From: Setophaga petechia | Taxonomy: Eukaryota; Chordata; Aves; Passeriformes; Parulidae | Assembly: GCA_024362935.1 (NCBI GenBank) | Contig: JANCRA010000120.1 | Coordinates: 1,371,501 to 1,435,500 of the forward strand | Reading direction: 5' to 3' | DNA length: 64,000 bases | Shown: positions 46,796-60,100 of the stretch, piece after piece | Position numbering within the stretch: the stretch's first letter is position 1 | Layout of the letters: the number at the start of each line of letters is the position of its first letter | Made by a program: the position numbers and the translations under genes | The notes under the pieces: generated by a model | The model's input: only the letters and a program-made list of their open reading frames with translations | Told to the model about the DNA's origin: nothing | Databases searched by the model: none

Positions 46796-49700
46796 GCGGC
46801 ACAAAACTGGGATTGGGTAAGCAGCTTTCAAAGTGATAGAAAACAGTACTTTCCCACTCTTTTGCCTTTCCCTTCACATTAATACTTGAAAGGAAGGCGT
46901 CTTAGACAACTTTCTTTTACATTTTGCAAAACACACTGCAGTCCTCTGTGCAACTTCTAGAGCACGATACGAGATGTTTAGTGAGCAGGAAGGTTTTCTC
47001 CTTGCGAGACAGAGTGAAAAAGCTATTTGGTCAGATGTAGGTATCAAGAAACACTTACTGCCGTGCACTGACAAGCTAATTGCTACACAGCACTGCGATT
47101 GTGTTAGCAGCCTGCAAAGTGCTAGAAAACAGTACTTTCCCACTCTCTTGCCTTTCCCTTCACATTAATACTTGAAAGGAAGGCATCTTAGACAACTTTC
47201 TTTTTCTTGTGTCAAAAAACTCTGCAGCCTTCTCTGCAACATCTACATCACGATGGAATTTGTTTAGTGAGCAGGAAGGTTTTCTCCTTGCGGGACATAG
47301 TGAAAAAGCTTTTGGCTTAGATGTTGGTGACAAGAAACACTTACTGCAGTGCACTGAACAGCTAACTGCTACACAGCACTAGGACTGTGTTAGCAGCTTG
47401 CAAAGTGCTAGAAAACAGTACTTTCCCACTCTCTTGCCTTTCCCTTCACATTAATACTTGAAAGGAAGGCGTCTTAGACAACTTTCTTTTTCTTGTTACA
47501 GAACACACTGCAGCCTTCTGTGCAACTTCTAGAACACGATAGGAGATGTTTAGTGAGCAAGAAGGTTTTCTCCTTGCGAGACATAGTGAAAAAGCTATTT
47601 GCTTAGATGTAGGTGACAAGAAACACTTACTGCAGTGCACTGAAAAGCTAACTGCTACACAGCACTGAGATTGTGTTAGCAGCCTGCAAAGTGCTAGAAA
47701 ACAGTACTTTCCCACTCTCTTGCCTTTCCCTTCACATTAATACTTGAAAGGAAGGCATCTTAGACAACTTTCTTTTTCTTGTGTCAAAAAACTCTGCAGC
47801 CCTCTCTGCAACATCTACTACACGATGGAAGTTGTTTAGTGAGCAGGAAGGTTTTCTTCTTGCGAGACATAGTGAAAAAGCTATTTGCTTAGATGTAGGT
47901 GACAAGAAACACTTACTTCAGTGCACTGAAAAGCTAACTGCTCCACAGCACTAGTACTGTGTTAGCAGCTTGCAAAGTGCTAGAAAACAGTACTTTCCCA
48001 CTCTCTTGCCTTTCCCTTCACATTAATACTTGAAAGGAAGGCGTCTTAGACAACTTTGTTTTACATTTTGCAAAACACACTGCAGCCCTCTGTGCAACTT
48101 CTACAACACGATGGAAGTTGTTTAGTGAGCAGCAACGTTTTCCCCTTGCGAGACAAAGTGAAAAAGCTATTTGCTCAGATGTAGGTATCAAGAAACACTT
48201 ACTGCCGTGCACTGACAAGCTAATTGCTACACAGCACTGCGATTGTGTTAGCAGCTTGCAAAGTGCTAGAAAACAGTACTTTCCCACTCTCTTGCCTTTC
48301 CCTTCACATTAATACTTGAAAGGAAGGCGTCTTAGACAACTTTCTTTTACATTTTGCAAAACACACTGCAGCCCTCTGTGCAACTTCTACAACACGATGG
48401 AAGTTGTTTAGTGAGCAGCAACGTTTTCCCCTTGCGAGACAAAGTGAAAAAGCTATTTGCTCAGATGTAGGTGACAAGAAACACTTACTGCAGTGCAGTG
48501 ACAAGTTAATTGGTACACAGCACTGGGATTGTGTTAGCAGCTCTCAAAGTGCTAGAAAACTGTACTTTCCCACTCTCTTGCCTTTCCCTTCACATTAATA
48601 CTTGAAAGGAAGGCGTCTTAGACAACTTTCTTTTACATTTTGCAAAACACACTGCAGCCCTCTGTGCAACTTCTAGAACACGATAGGAAATGTTTAGTGA
48701 GCAAGAAGGTTTTCTCCTTGCGAGATATAGTGAAAAAGCATTTGCTTAGATATAGGTGACAAGAAACCCTTACTCCAGTGCAGTGACAAGTTAATTGGTA
48801 CACAGCACTGGGATTGTGTTAGCAGCCTGCAAAGTGCTGGAAAACAGTACTTTCCCATGCTCTTGCCTTTCCCTTCACATTAATACTTGAAAGGAAGGCG
48901 TCTTAGACAACTTTCTTTTTCTTGTTTCAAAAATCTCTGCAGCCCTCTCTGCAACATCTACAACACGATGGAAGTTGTTTAGTGCGCAGGAAGGTTTTCT
49001 CCTTGCGAGACATTGTGAAAAAGCTATTTGCTTAGATGTAGGTGACAAGAAACACTTACTGCAGTGCACTGAACAGCTAATTGCTACACAGCACTGGGAT
49101 TGTGTTAGCAGCTCTCAAAGTGCTAGAAAACAGTACTTTCCCACTCTCTTGCCTTTCCCTTCACATTAATACTTGAAAGGAAGGCGTCTTAGACAACTTT
49201 CTTTTTCTTGTGTCAAAACACACTGCAGCCCTCTGTGCAACTTATTGAACACGATAGGAAATGTTTAGTGAGCAGGAAGGTTTTCTCCTTGCGAGACATA
49301 GTGAAAAAGCTATTTGCTTAGATGGAGGTGACAAGAAACCCTTACTGCAATGCAGTGACAAGTTAATTGGTACACAGCACTGGGATTGTGTTAGCAGCTC
49401 TCAAAGTGCTAGAAAACAGTACTTTCCCACTCTCTTGCCTTTCCCTTCACATTTAAACTTGAAAGGAAGGCATCTTAGACAACTTTCTTTTTCTTGTGTC
49501 AAAAAACTCTGCAGCCCTCTCTGCAACATCTACTACACGATGGAAGTTGTTTAGTGAGCAGCAACGTTTTCCCCTTGCGAGACAAAGTGAAAAAGCTATT
49601 TGCTCAGATGTAGGTATCAAGAAACACTTACTGCCGTGCACTGACAAGCTAATTGCTACACAGCACTGCGATTGTGTTAGCAGCTTGCAAAGTGCTAGAA

Positions 49701-52700
49701 AACAGTACTTTCCCACTCTCTTGCCTTTCCCTTCACATTAATACTTGAAAGGAAGGCGTCTTAGACAACTTTCTTTTTCTTGTTACAGAACACACAGCAG
49801 CCCTCTGTTCAACTTCTAGAACACGATAGGAGATGTTTAGTGAGCAAGAAGGTGTTCTCCTTGGGAGACATAGTGAAAAAGCTATTTGCTTAGATGTAGG
49901 TGACAAGAAACACTTACTGCAGTGCACTGAAAAGCTAACTGCTACACAGGACTGCGATTGTGTTAGCAGCCTGCAAAGTGCTAGAAAACAGTACTTTCCC
50001 ACTCTCTTGCCTTTCCCTTCACATTAATACTTGAAAGGAAGGCATCTTAGACAACTTTCTTTTTCTTGTGTCAAAAAACTCTGCAGCCCTCTCTGCATTA
50101 TCTACAACACGATGGAAGTTGTTTAGTGAGCAGGAAGGTTTTCTCCTTGCGGGACATAGTGAAAAAGGTATTTGCTTAGATGTAGGTGACAAGAAACACT
50201 TACTGCCGTGCACTGAACAGCTAATTGCTACACAGAACTGGGATTGTGTTAGCAGCTTGCAAAGTGCTAGAAAACAGTACTTTCCCACTCTCTTGCCTTT
50301 CCCTTCACATTAATACTTGAAAGGAAGGCATCTTAGACAACTTTCTTTTTCTTGTGTCAAAAAACTCTGCAGCTCTCTCTGCAACATCTACAACACGATG
50401 GAAGTTGTTTAGTGAGCAGGAAGGTTTTTTTCCTTGCGAGACATAGTGAAAAAGCTTTTTCCTTAGATGTAGGTAAAAAGAAACACTTACTGCAGTGCAC
50501 TGAACACCTAACTGCTACAGAGCACTAGGACTGTGTTAGCAGCTTGCAAAGTGCTAGAAAACAGTACTTTCCCACTCTCTTGCCTTTCCCTTCACATTAA
50601 TACTTGAAAGGAAGGCGTCTTAGACAACTTTCTTTTACATTTTGCAAAACACACTGCAGCCCTCTGTGCAACTTCTACAACACGATGGAAGTTGTTTAGT
50701 GAGCAGCAACGTTTTCCCCTTGCGAGCAAAGTGAAAAAGCTATTTGCTCAGATGAAGGTATCAAGAAACACTTACTGCCGTGCACTGACAAGCTAATTGC
50801 TACACAGCACTGCGATTGTGTTAGCAGCTTGCAAAGTGCTAGAAAACAGTACTTTCCCACTCTCTTGCCTTTCCCTACACATTAATATTTGAAAGGAAGG
50901 CGTCTTAGACAACTTTCTTTTTCTTGTTACAGAACACACTGCAGCCCTCTGTGCAACTTCTAGAACACGATAGGAGATGTTTAGTGAGCAGGAAGGTTTT
51001 CTCCTTGCGAGACAGAGTGAAAAAGCTATTTGCTTAGATGTAGGTGACAAGAAACACTTACTGCAGTGCATTCAAAAGCTAACTGCTACACTGCACTGCG
51101 ATTGTGTAAGCGGCCTGCAAAGTGCTAGAAAACAGTACTTTCCCACTCTCTTGCCTTTCCCTTCACATTAATACTTGAAAGGAAGGCATCTTAGACAACT
51201 TTCTTTTTCTTGTCTCAAAAAACTCTGTAGCCCTCTCTGCAACATCTACATCACGATGAAAGTTGTTTAGTGAGCAGGAAGGTTTTCTCCTTGCGAGACA
51301 TATTGAAAAAGCTTTTTGCATAGATGTAGGTGACAAGAAACACTTACTGCAGTGCACTGAGCAGCTAATTGCTACACAGAACTGGGATTGTGTTAGCAGC
51401 TTGCAAAGTGCTAGAAAACAGTACTTTCCCACTCTCTTGCCTTTCCCTTCACATTAATACTTGAAAGGAAGGCGTCTTAGACAACTTTCTTTTTCTTGTT
51501 ACAGAACACACTGCAGCCCTCTGTGCAACTTCTAGAACACGATAGGAGATGTTTAGTGAGCAGGAAGGTTTTCTCCTTGCGAGACATAGTGAAAAAGCTA
51601 TTTGATTAGATGTCGGTGACAAGAAACACTTACTGCAGTGGACTGAAAAGCTTACTGCTACACAACACTGCGATTGTGTTAGCAGCCTGCAAAGTGCTAG
51701 AAAACAGTACTTTCCCACTCTCTTGCCTTTCCCTTCACATTAATACTTGAAAGGAAGGCATCTTAGACAACTTTCTTTTTCTTGTGTCAAAAAACTCTGC
51801 AGCCCTCTCTGCAACATCTACAACACGATGGAAGTTGCTAAGTGAGCAGGAAGGTTTTCTCCTTGCGAAACATAGTGAAAAAGCTATTTGCTTAGATGTA
51901 GGTGACAAGAAACACTTACTGCAGTGCACTGAAAAGCTAACTGCTACACAGCACTGCGATTGTGTTAGCAGCCTGCAAAGTGCTAGAAAACAGTACTTTC
52001 CCACTCTCTTGCCTTTCCCTTCACATTAATACTTGAAAGGAAGGCATCTCAGACAACTTTCTTTTTCTTGTGTCAAAAAACTCTGCAGCCCTCTCTGCAA
52101 CATCTACAACACGATGAAAGTTGTTTAGTGAGCAGGAAGGTTTTCTCCTTGCGGGACATAGTGAAAAAGCTATTTGCTCAGATGTAGGTATCAAGAAACA
52201 CTTACTGCAGTGCACTGAACAGCTAATTGCTACACAGAACTGGGATTGTGTTAGCAGCTTGCAAAGTGCTAGAAAACAGTACTTTCCCACTCTCTTGCCT
52301 TTCCCTTCACATTAATACTTGAAAGGAAGGCGTCTTAGACAACTTTCTTTTACATTTTGCAAAACACACTGCAGCCCTCTGTGCAACTTCTAGAACACGA
52401 TAGGAAATGTTTAGTGAGCAAGAAGGTTTTCTCCTTGCGAGATATAGTGAAAAAGCATTTGCTTAGATATAGGTGACAAGAAACCCTTACTCCAGTGCAG
52501 TGACAAGTTAATTGGTACACAGCACTGGGATTGTGTTAGCAGCCTGCAAAGTGCTAGAAAACAGTACTTTCCCACTCTCTTGCCTTTCCCTTCACATTAA
52601 TACTTGAAAGGAAGGCGTCTTAGACAACTTTCTTTTTCTTGTGTCAAAAATCTCTGCAGCCCTCTCTGCAACATCTACAACACGATGGAAGTTGTTTAGT

Positions 52701-55700
52701 GAGCAGCAACGTTTTCCCCTTGCGAGACAAAGTGAAAAAGCTATTTGCTCAGATGTAGGTGACAAGAAACACTTACTGCAGTGCAGTGACAAGTTAATTG
52801 GTACACAGCACTGGGATTGTGTTAGCAGCTCTCAAAGTGCTAGAAAACAGTACTTTCCCACTCTCTTGCCTTTCCCTTCACATTAATACTTGAAAGGAAG
52901 GCGTCTTAGACAACTTTCTTTTACATTTTGCAAAACACACTGCAGCCCTCTGTGCAATTTCTACAACACGATGGAAGTTGTTTAGTGAGCAGCAATGTTT
53001 TCCCCTTGCGAGACAAAGTGAAAAAGCTATTTGCTCAGATGTAGGTGACAAGAAACCCTTACTCCAGTGCAGTGACAAGTTAATTGGTACACAGCACTGG
53101 GATTGTGTTAGCAGCCTGCAAAGTGCTAGAAAACAGTACTTTCCCACTCTCTTGCCTTTCCCTTCACATTAATACTTGAAAGGAAGGCGTCTTAGACAAC
53201 TTTCTTTTTCTTGTGTCAAAAATCTCTGCAGCCCTCTCTGCAACATCTACAACACGATGGAAGTTGTTTAGTGAGCAGCAACGTTTTCCCCTTGCGAGAC
53301 AAAGTGAAAAAGCTATTTGCTCAGATGTAGGTGACAAGAAACACTTACTGCAGTGCAGTGACAAGTTAATTGGTACACAGCACTGGGATTGTGTTAGCAG
53401 CTCTCAAAGTGCTAGAAAACAGTACTTTCCCACTCTCTTGCCTTTCCCTTCACATTAATACTTGAAAGGAAGGCGTCTTAGACAACTTTCTTTTACATTT
53501 TGCAAAACACACTGCAGCCCTCTGTGCAATTTCTACAACACGATGGAAGTTGTTTAGTGAGCAGCAATGTTTTCCCCTTGCGAGACAAAGTGAAAAAGCT
53601 ATTTGCTCAGATGTAGGTGACAAGAAACACTTACTGCAGTGCAGTGACAAGTTAATTGGTACACAGCACTGGGATTGTTTTAGCAGCTCTCAAAGTGCTA
53701 GAAAACAGTACTTTCCCACTCTCTTGCCTTTCCCTTCACATTAATACTTGAAAGGAAGGCATCTTAGACAACTTTCTTTTTCTTGTGTCAAAAGACTCTG
53801 CAGCCCTCTCTGCAACATCTACAACACGATGGAAGTTGTTTAGTGAGCAGGAATGTTTTCTCCTTGCGAGACATAGTGAAAAAGCTATTTGCTTAGATGT
53901 AGGTGACAAGAAACACTTACTGCAGTGCACTGAAAAGCTAACTGCTCCACAGCACTAGTACTCTGTTAGCAGCTTGCAAAGTGCTAGAAAACAGTACTTT
54001 CCCACTCTCTTGCCTTTCCCTTCACATTAATACTTGAAAGGAAGGCGTCTTAGACAACTTTCTTTTACATTTTGCAAAACACACTGCAGCCCTCTGTGCA
54101 ACTTCTACAACACGATGGAAGTTGTTTAGTGAGCAGCAACGTTTTCCCCTTGCGAGACAAAGTGAAAAAGCTATTTGCTCAGATGTAGGTATCAAGAAAC
54201 ACTTACTGCCGTGCACTGACAAGCTAATTGCTACACAGCACTGCGATTGTGTTAGCAGCTTGCAAAGTGCTAGAAAAGAGTACTTTCCCACTCTCTTGCC
54301 TTTCCCTTCACATTAATACTTGAAAGGAAGGCGTCTTAGACAACTTTCTTTTTCTTGTTACACAACACACTGCAGCCCTCTGTTCAACTTCTAGAACACG
54401 ATAGGAGATGTTTAGTGAGCAAGAAGGTTTTCTCCTTGGGAGACATAGTGAAAAAGCTATTTGCTTAGATGTAGGTGACAAGAAACACTTACTGCAGTGC
54501 ACTGAAAAGCTAACTGCTACACAGCACTGCGATTGTGTTAGCAGCCTGCAAAGTGCTAGAAAACAGTACTTTCCCACTCTCTTGCCTTTCCCTTCACATT
54601 AATACTTGAAAGGAAGGCATCTCAGACAACTTTCTTTTTCTTGTGTCAAAAAACTCTGCAGCCCTCTCTGCAACATCTACAACACGATGAAAGTTGTTTA
54701 GTGAGCAGGAAGGTTTTCTCCTTGCGGGACATAGTGAAAAAGCTATTTGCTCAGATGTAGGTATCAAGAAACACTTACTGCAGTGCACTGAACAGCTAAT
54801 TGCTACACAGAACTGGGATTGTGTTAGCAGCTTGCAAAGTGCTAGAAAACAGTACTTTCCCACTCTCTTGCCTTTCCCTTCACATTAATACTTGAAAGGA
54901 AGGCGTCTTAGACAACTTTCTTTTACATTTTGCAAAACACACTGCAGCCCTCTGTGCAACTTCTACAACACGATGGAAGTTGTTTAGTGAGCAGCAACGT
55001 TTTCCCCTTGCGAGACAAAGTGAAAAAGCTATTTGCTCAGATGTAGGTGACAAGAAACACTTACTGCAGTGCAGTGACAAGTTAATTGGTACACAGCACT
55101 GGGATTGTGTTAGCAGCTCTCAAAGTGCTAGAAAACAGTACTTTCCCACTCTCTTGCCTTTCCCTTCACATTAATACTTGAAAGGAAGGCGTCTTAGACA
55201 ACTTTCTTTTACATTTTGCAAAACACACTGCAGCCCTCTGTGCAACTTCTAGAACACGATAGGAAATGTTTAGTGAGCAAGAAGGTTTTCTCCTTGCGAG
55301 ATATAGTGAAAAAGCACTTGCTTAGATATAGGTGACAAGAAACCCTTACTCCAGTGCAGTGACAAGTTAATTGGTACACAGCACTGGGATTGTGTTAGCA
55401 GCCTGCAAAGTGCTAGAAAACAGTACTTTCCCACTCTCTTGCCTTTCCCTTCACATTAATACTTGAAAGGAAGGCATCTTAGACAACTTTCTTTTTCTTG
55501 TGTCAAAAATCTCTGCAGCCCTCTCTGCAACATCTACAACACGATGGAAGTTGTTTAGTGAGCAGCAACGTTTTCCCCTTGCGAGACAAAGTGAAAAAGC
55601 TATTTGCTCAGATGTAGGTGACAAGAAACACTTACTGCAGTGCAGTGACAAGTTAATTGGTACACAGCACTGGGATTGTGTTAGCAGCTCTCAAAGTGCT

Positions 55701-56908
55701 AGAAAACAGTACTTTCCCACTCTCTTGCCTTTCCCTTCACATTAATACTTGAAAGGAAGGCGTCTTAGACAACTTTCTTTTACATTTTGCAAAACACACT
55801 GCAGCCCTCTGTGCAACTTCTACAACACGATGGAAGTTGTTTAGTGAGCAGCAATGTTTTCCCCTTGCGAGACAAAGTGAAAAAGCTATTTGCTCAGATG
55901 TAGGTGACAAGAAACACTTACTGCAGTGCAGTGACAAGTTAATTGGTACACAGCACTGGGATTGTTTTAGCAGCTCTCAAAGTGCTAGAAAACAGTACTT
56001 TCCCACTCTCTTGCCTTTCCCTTCACATTAATACTTGAAAGGAAGGCATCTTAGACAACTTTCTTTTTCTTGTGTCAAAAGACTCTGCAGCCCTCTCTGC
56101 AACATCTACAACACGATGGAAGTTGTTTAGTGAGCAGGAATGTTTTCTCCTTGCGAGACATAGTGAAAAAGCTATTTGCTTAGATGTAGGAGACAAGAAA
56201 CACTTACTGCAGTGCACTGAAAAGCTAACTGCTCCACAGCACTAGTACTCTGTTAGCAGCTTGCAAAGTGCTAGAAAACAGTACTTTCCCACTCTCTTGC
56301 CTTTCCCTTCACATTAATACTTGAAAGGAAGGCGTCTTAGACAACTTTCTTTTACATTTTGCAAAACACACTGCAGCCCTCTGTGCAACTTCTACAACAC
56401 GATGGAAGTTGTTTAGTGAGCAGCAACGTTTTCCCCTTGCGAGACAAAGTGAAAAAGCTATTTGCTAAGATGTAGGTATCAAGAAACACTTACTGCCGTG
56501 CACTGACAAGCTAATTGCTACACAGCACTGCGATTGTGTTAGCAGCTTGCAAAGTGCTAGAAAAGAGTACTTTCCCACTCTCTTGCCTTTCCCTTCACAT
56601 TAATACTTGAAAGGAAGGCGTCTTAGACAACTTTCTTTTTCTTGTTACACAACACACTGCAGCCCTCTGTTCAACTTCTAGAACACGATAGGAGATGTTT
56701 AGTGAGCAAGAAGGTTTTCTCCTTGGGAGACATAGTGAAAAAGCTATTTGCTTAGATGTAGGTGACAAGAAACACTTACTGCAGTGCATTCAAAAGCTAA
56801 CTGCTACACAGCACTGCGATTGTGTTAGCAGCCTGCAAAGTGCTAGAAAACAGTACTTTCCCACTCTCTTGCCTTTCCCTTCACATTAATACTTGAAAGG
56901 AAGGCATC

Positions 56909-57194
56909 TTAGACAACTTTCTTTTTCTTGTCTCAAAAAACTCTGTAGCCCTCTCTGCAACATCTACATCACGATGAAAGTTGTTTAGTGAGCAGGAAGG
57001 TTTTCTCCTTGCGAGACATTGTGAAAAAGCTATTTGCTTAGATGTAGGTGACAAGAAACACTTACTGCAGTGCACTGAACAGCTAATTGCTACACAGCAC
57101 TGGGATTGTGTTAGCAGCTCTCAAAGTGATAGAAAATAGTACTTTCCCACTCTCTTGCCTTTCCCTTCGCATTAATACTTGAAAGGAAGGCGTC
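56909..57194 (+). repeat. Chimeric junction monomer before d-block 10
   Basis: The left part (GTCTCAAAAAACTCTGTAGC; CATCACGATGAAAG) matches the monomer at 51191. The part after about 57,018 (GACATTGTGAAAAAGC; GAACAGCTAATTGC; CAGCTCTCAAAG) matches the monomer at 48903. The right end has private changes (AAAATAGTAC, CTTCGCATTAATAC). It sits exactly at the left boundary of the 11,880-bp duplication and is probably its recombination scar. Confidence 0.75.
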
Positions 57195-60100
57195 TTAGAC
57201 AACTTTCTTTTTCTTGCTGGAAAACATTCTGCAGCCCTCTGTGCAACCTGTACAGCACGATGGAAGTTGTTTAATGAGCAGGAACATTTTCTCCTAGTGA
57301 GAGATAGTGAAAAAGCTTTTTGCTTAGATGTAGGTTACCACAGGCAGTTACTGCAGTGCACTGCAAAGCTAATAGATGCACAACACTGGGATTGTGTGCC
57401 CAGCTTGCAAAGTGATAGGAAACAGTACCTTTCCACTCTTCCTGCTTTTTCCATGCACATTACTATTCGAATGGAAAGAATTTTAGACAACTTTCTTTGG
57501 CTTCTTGCAAAACACTCTGCACACCTGCCTGCAATCTCTAGAAGTCGATGGGAGATTTTTTCTGAACTGGCTCAGTTTCTCTTTGCAAGACATGGGGAAA
57601 AAGCAATTTGCTTAGATATAGGTGAAAAGAGGCACCTACTACAGTGCACTGCAAGCTAATTGCTGCACAACACGCAGATTGTGTAAGCAGGTTGCAAACT
57701 GATAGAAAACAGTACCTCTCCCTTCTCCTGCCTTTTCTATTCACATTTCTATTTGAATGGAAGGTGTTTTAGACAACTTTCTTTTGCTTCTTGCAAAACA
57801 CTCTGCACACCTGCCTGCAATCTCTAGAACTCGATGGGAGATGTTTTCTGAACTGGCTCAGTTTCTCCTTGCGAGACATGGGGAAAAAGCAATTTGCTTA
57901 GATGCAGGTGAAAAGAGGCACCTACTACAGTGCACTGAAAAACTAATTGCTGCACAACTCTGGGATTGTGTAAGCAGCTTACAAACAGATAGAAAACAGC
58001 ACCTTTCCACTCTCCTGCCTCTTCCATTCGCATTACTATTCGAATGGCAGCAGTTTTGGACAACTTTCTTTTGCTTCTTGCAAAACACTCTGCACACCTC
58101 CGTGCAACTTCTAGAAAAAATGAGAGTTGTTTTCTGAACTGGTACAGTTTCTCCTGAAGAGACATAATGCAAACGCTATTGGCTTAGATGTAGTAACAAT
58201 AGGCAATTATTACAGTGCACTGCAAAGTCAATCGTAGTAGAACACTGGGATTGTGTGTCCAGCTTGCAAACTGGTAGAAAACAGTACCTATCCGCTCTCC
58301 TGCATTTTCCCTTTCCAGGAACATTCGAATTGATGGCTTTTTTGGACAAGTTACTTTTTCTTGTTGCAAAACACGCTGCAGAGCTGCCTGCAACCTCTAG
58401 AGCACGATGGGAGGTTTTTTGTGAACAGACACAGTTTCTCCTGGCGAGACATAATGAAAAAGCTTTTTGCTAAGGTGTAGCCGGCAGGAGACGCTAAAGA
58501 CCAGGAGACGGAGCACTGTGCCTTTAAGCGCCGCTTCCGGGTGTCTCTCGGCCGTAGCTGTTCTCCGGAGCACGCCGCGATCGGCGTAACGACACCAGAT
58601 TCTTCGCGCCAAGAAGCGTCTTCTCCTTCTCCGGGAAACAGAGACTGCGGCAGCTTCTGAACGGCGAACTAGGAAGCGGCACAAAACTGGGATTGGGTAA
58701 GCAGCTTTCAAAGTGATAGAAAACAGTACTTTCCCACTCTTTTGCCTTTCCCTTCACATTAATACTTGAAAGGAAGGCGTCTTAGACAACTTTCTTTTAC
58801 ATTTTGCAAAACACACTGCAGTCCTCTGTGCAACTTCTAGAGCACGATACGAGATGTTTAGTGAGCAGGAAGGTTTTCTCCTTGCGAGACAGAGTGAAAA
58901 AGCTATTTGGTCAGATGTAGGTATCAAGAAACACTTACTGCCGTGCACTGACAAGCTAATTGCTACACAGCACTGCGATTGTGTTAGCAGCCTGCAAAGT
59001 GCTAGAAAACAGTACTTTCCCACTCTCTTGCCTTTCCCTTCACATTAATACTTGAAAGGAAGGCATCTTAGACAACTTTCTTTTTCTTGTGTCAAAAAAC
59101 TCTGCAGCCTTCTCTGCAACATCTACATCACGATGGAATTTGTTTAGTGAGCAGGAAGGTTTTCTCCTTGCGGGACATAGTGAAAAAGCTTTTGGCTTAG
59201 ATGTTGGTGACAAGAAACACTTACTGCAGTGCACTGAACAGCTAACTGCTACACAGCACTAGGACTGTGTTAGCAGCTTGCAAAGTGCTAGAAAACAGTA
59301 CTTTCCCACTCTCTTGCCTTTCCCTTCACATTAATACTTGAAAGGAAGGCGTCTTAGACAACTTTCTTTTTCTTGTTACAGAACACACTGCAGCCTTCTG
59401 TGCAACTTCTAGAACACGATAGGAGATGTTTAGTGAGCAAGAAGGTTTTCTCCTTGCGAGACATAGTGAAAAAGCTATTTGCTTAGATGTAGGTGACAAG
59501 AAACACTTACTGCAGTGCACTGAAAAGCTAACTGCTACACAGCACTGAGATTGTGTTAGCAGCCTGCAAAGTGCTAGAAAACAGTACTTTCCCACTCTCT
59601 TGCCTTTCCCTTCACATTAATACTTGAAAGGAAGGCATCTTAGACAACTTTCTTTTTCTTGTGTCAAAAAACTCTGCAGCCCTCTCTGCAACATCTACTA
59701 CACGATGGAAGTTGTTTAGTGAGCAGGAAGGTTTTCTTCTTGCGAGACATAGTGAAAAAGCTATTTGCTTAGATGTAGGTGACAAGAAACACTTACTTCA
59801 GTGCACTGAAAAGCTAACTGCTCCACAGCACTAGTACTGTGTTAGCAGCTTGCAAAGTGCTAGAAAACAGTACTTTCCCACTCTCTTGCCTTTCCCTTCA
59901 CATTAATACTTGAAAGGAAGGCGTCTTAGACAACTTTGTTTTACATTTTGCAAAACACACTGCAGCCCTCTGTGCAACTTCTACAACACGATGGAAGTTG
60001 TTTAGTGAGCAGCAACGTTTTCCCCTTGCGAGACAAAGTGAAAAAGCTATTTGCTCAGATGTAGGTATCAAGAAACACTTACTGCCGTGCACTGACAAGC

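Larger units (their letters stand above)
45315..57194 (+). repeat. HOR unit 9, expanded 41-mer (11,880 bp)
   Basis: The d-block is 45315-46901. The first ~4.3 kb follows unit 6 (without its 42-bp deletion). Then come b2, a3, a4', c, b, an a variant with CTCTGTAGCC, b, a, a, c2, and a long a/c-alternating stretch from about 52.6 kb that contains a 572-bp dimer duplication and an 8-monomer (2,287-bp) duplication. No d monomers occur for 10.3 kb, the longest gap between d-blocks in the window. The final monomer (56909-57194) is chimeric. The first ~6.8 kb recurs at 57195 onward. Confidence 0.88.
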
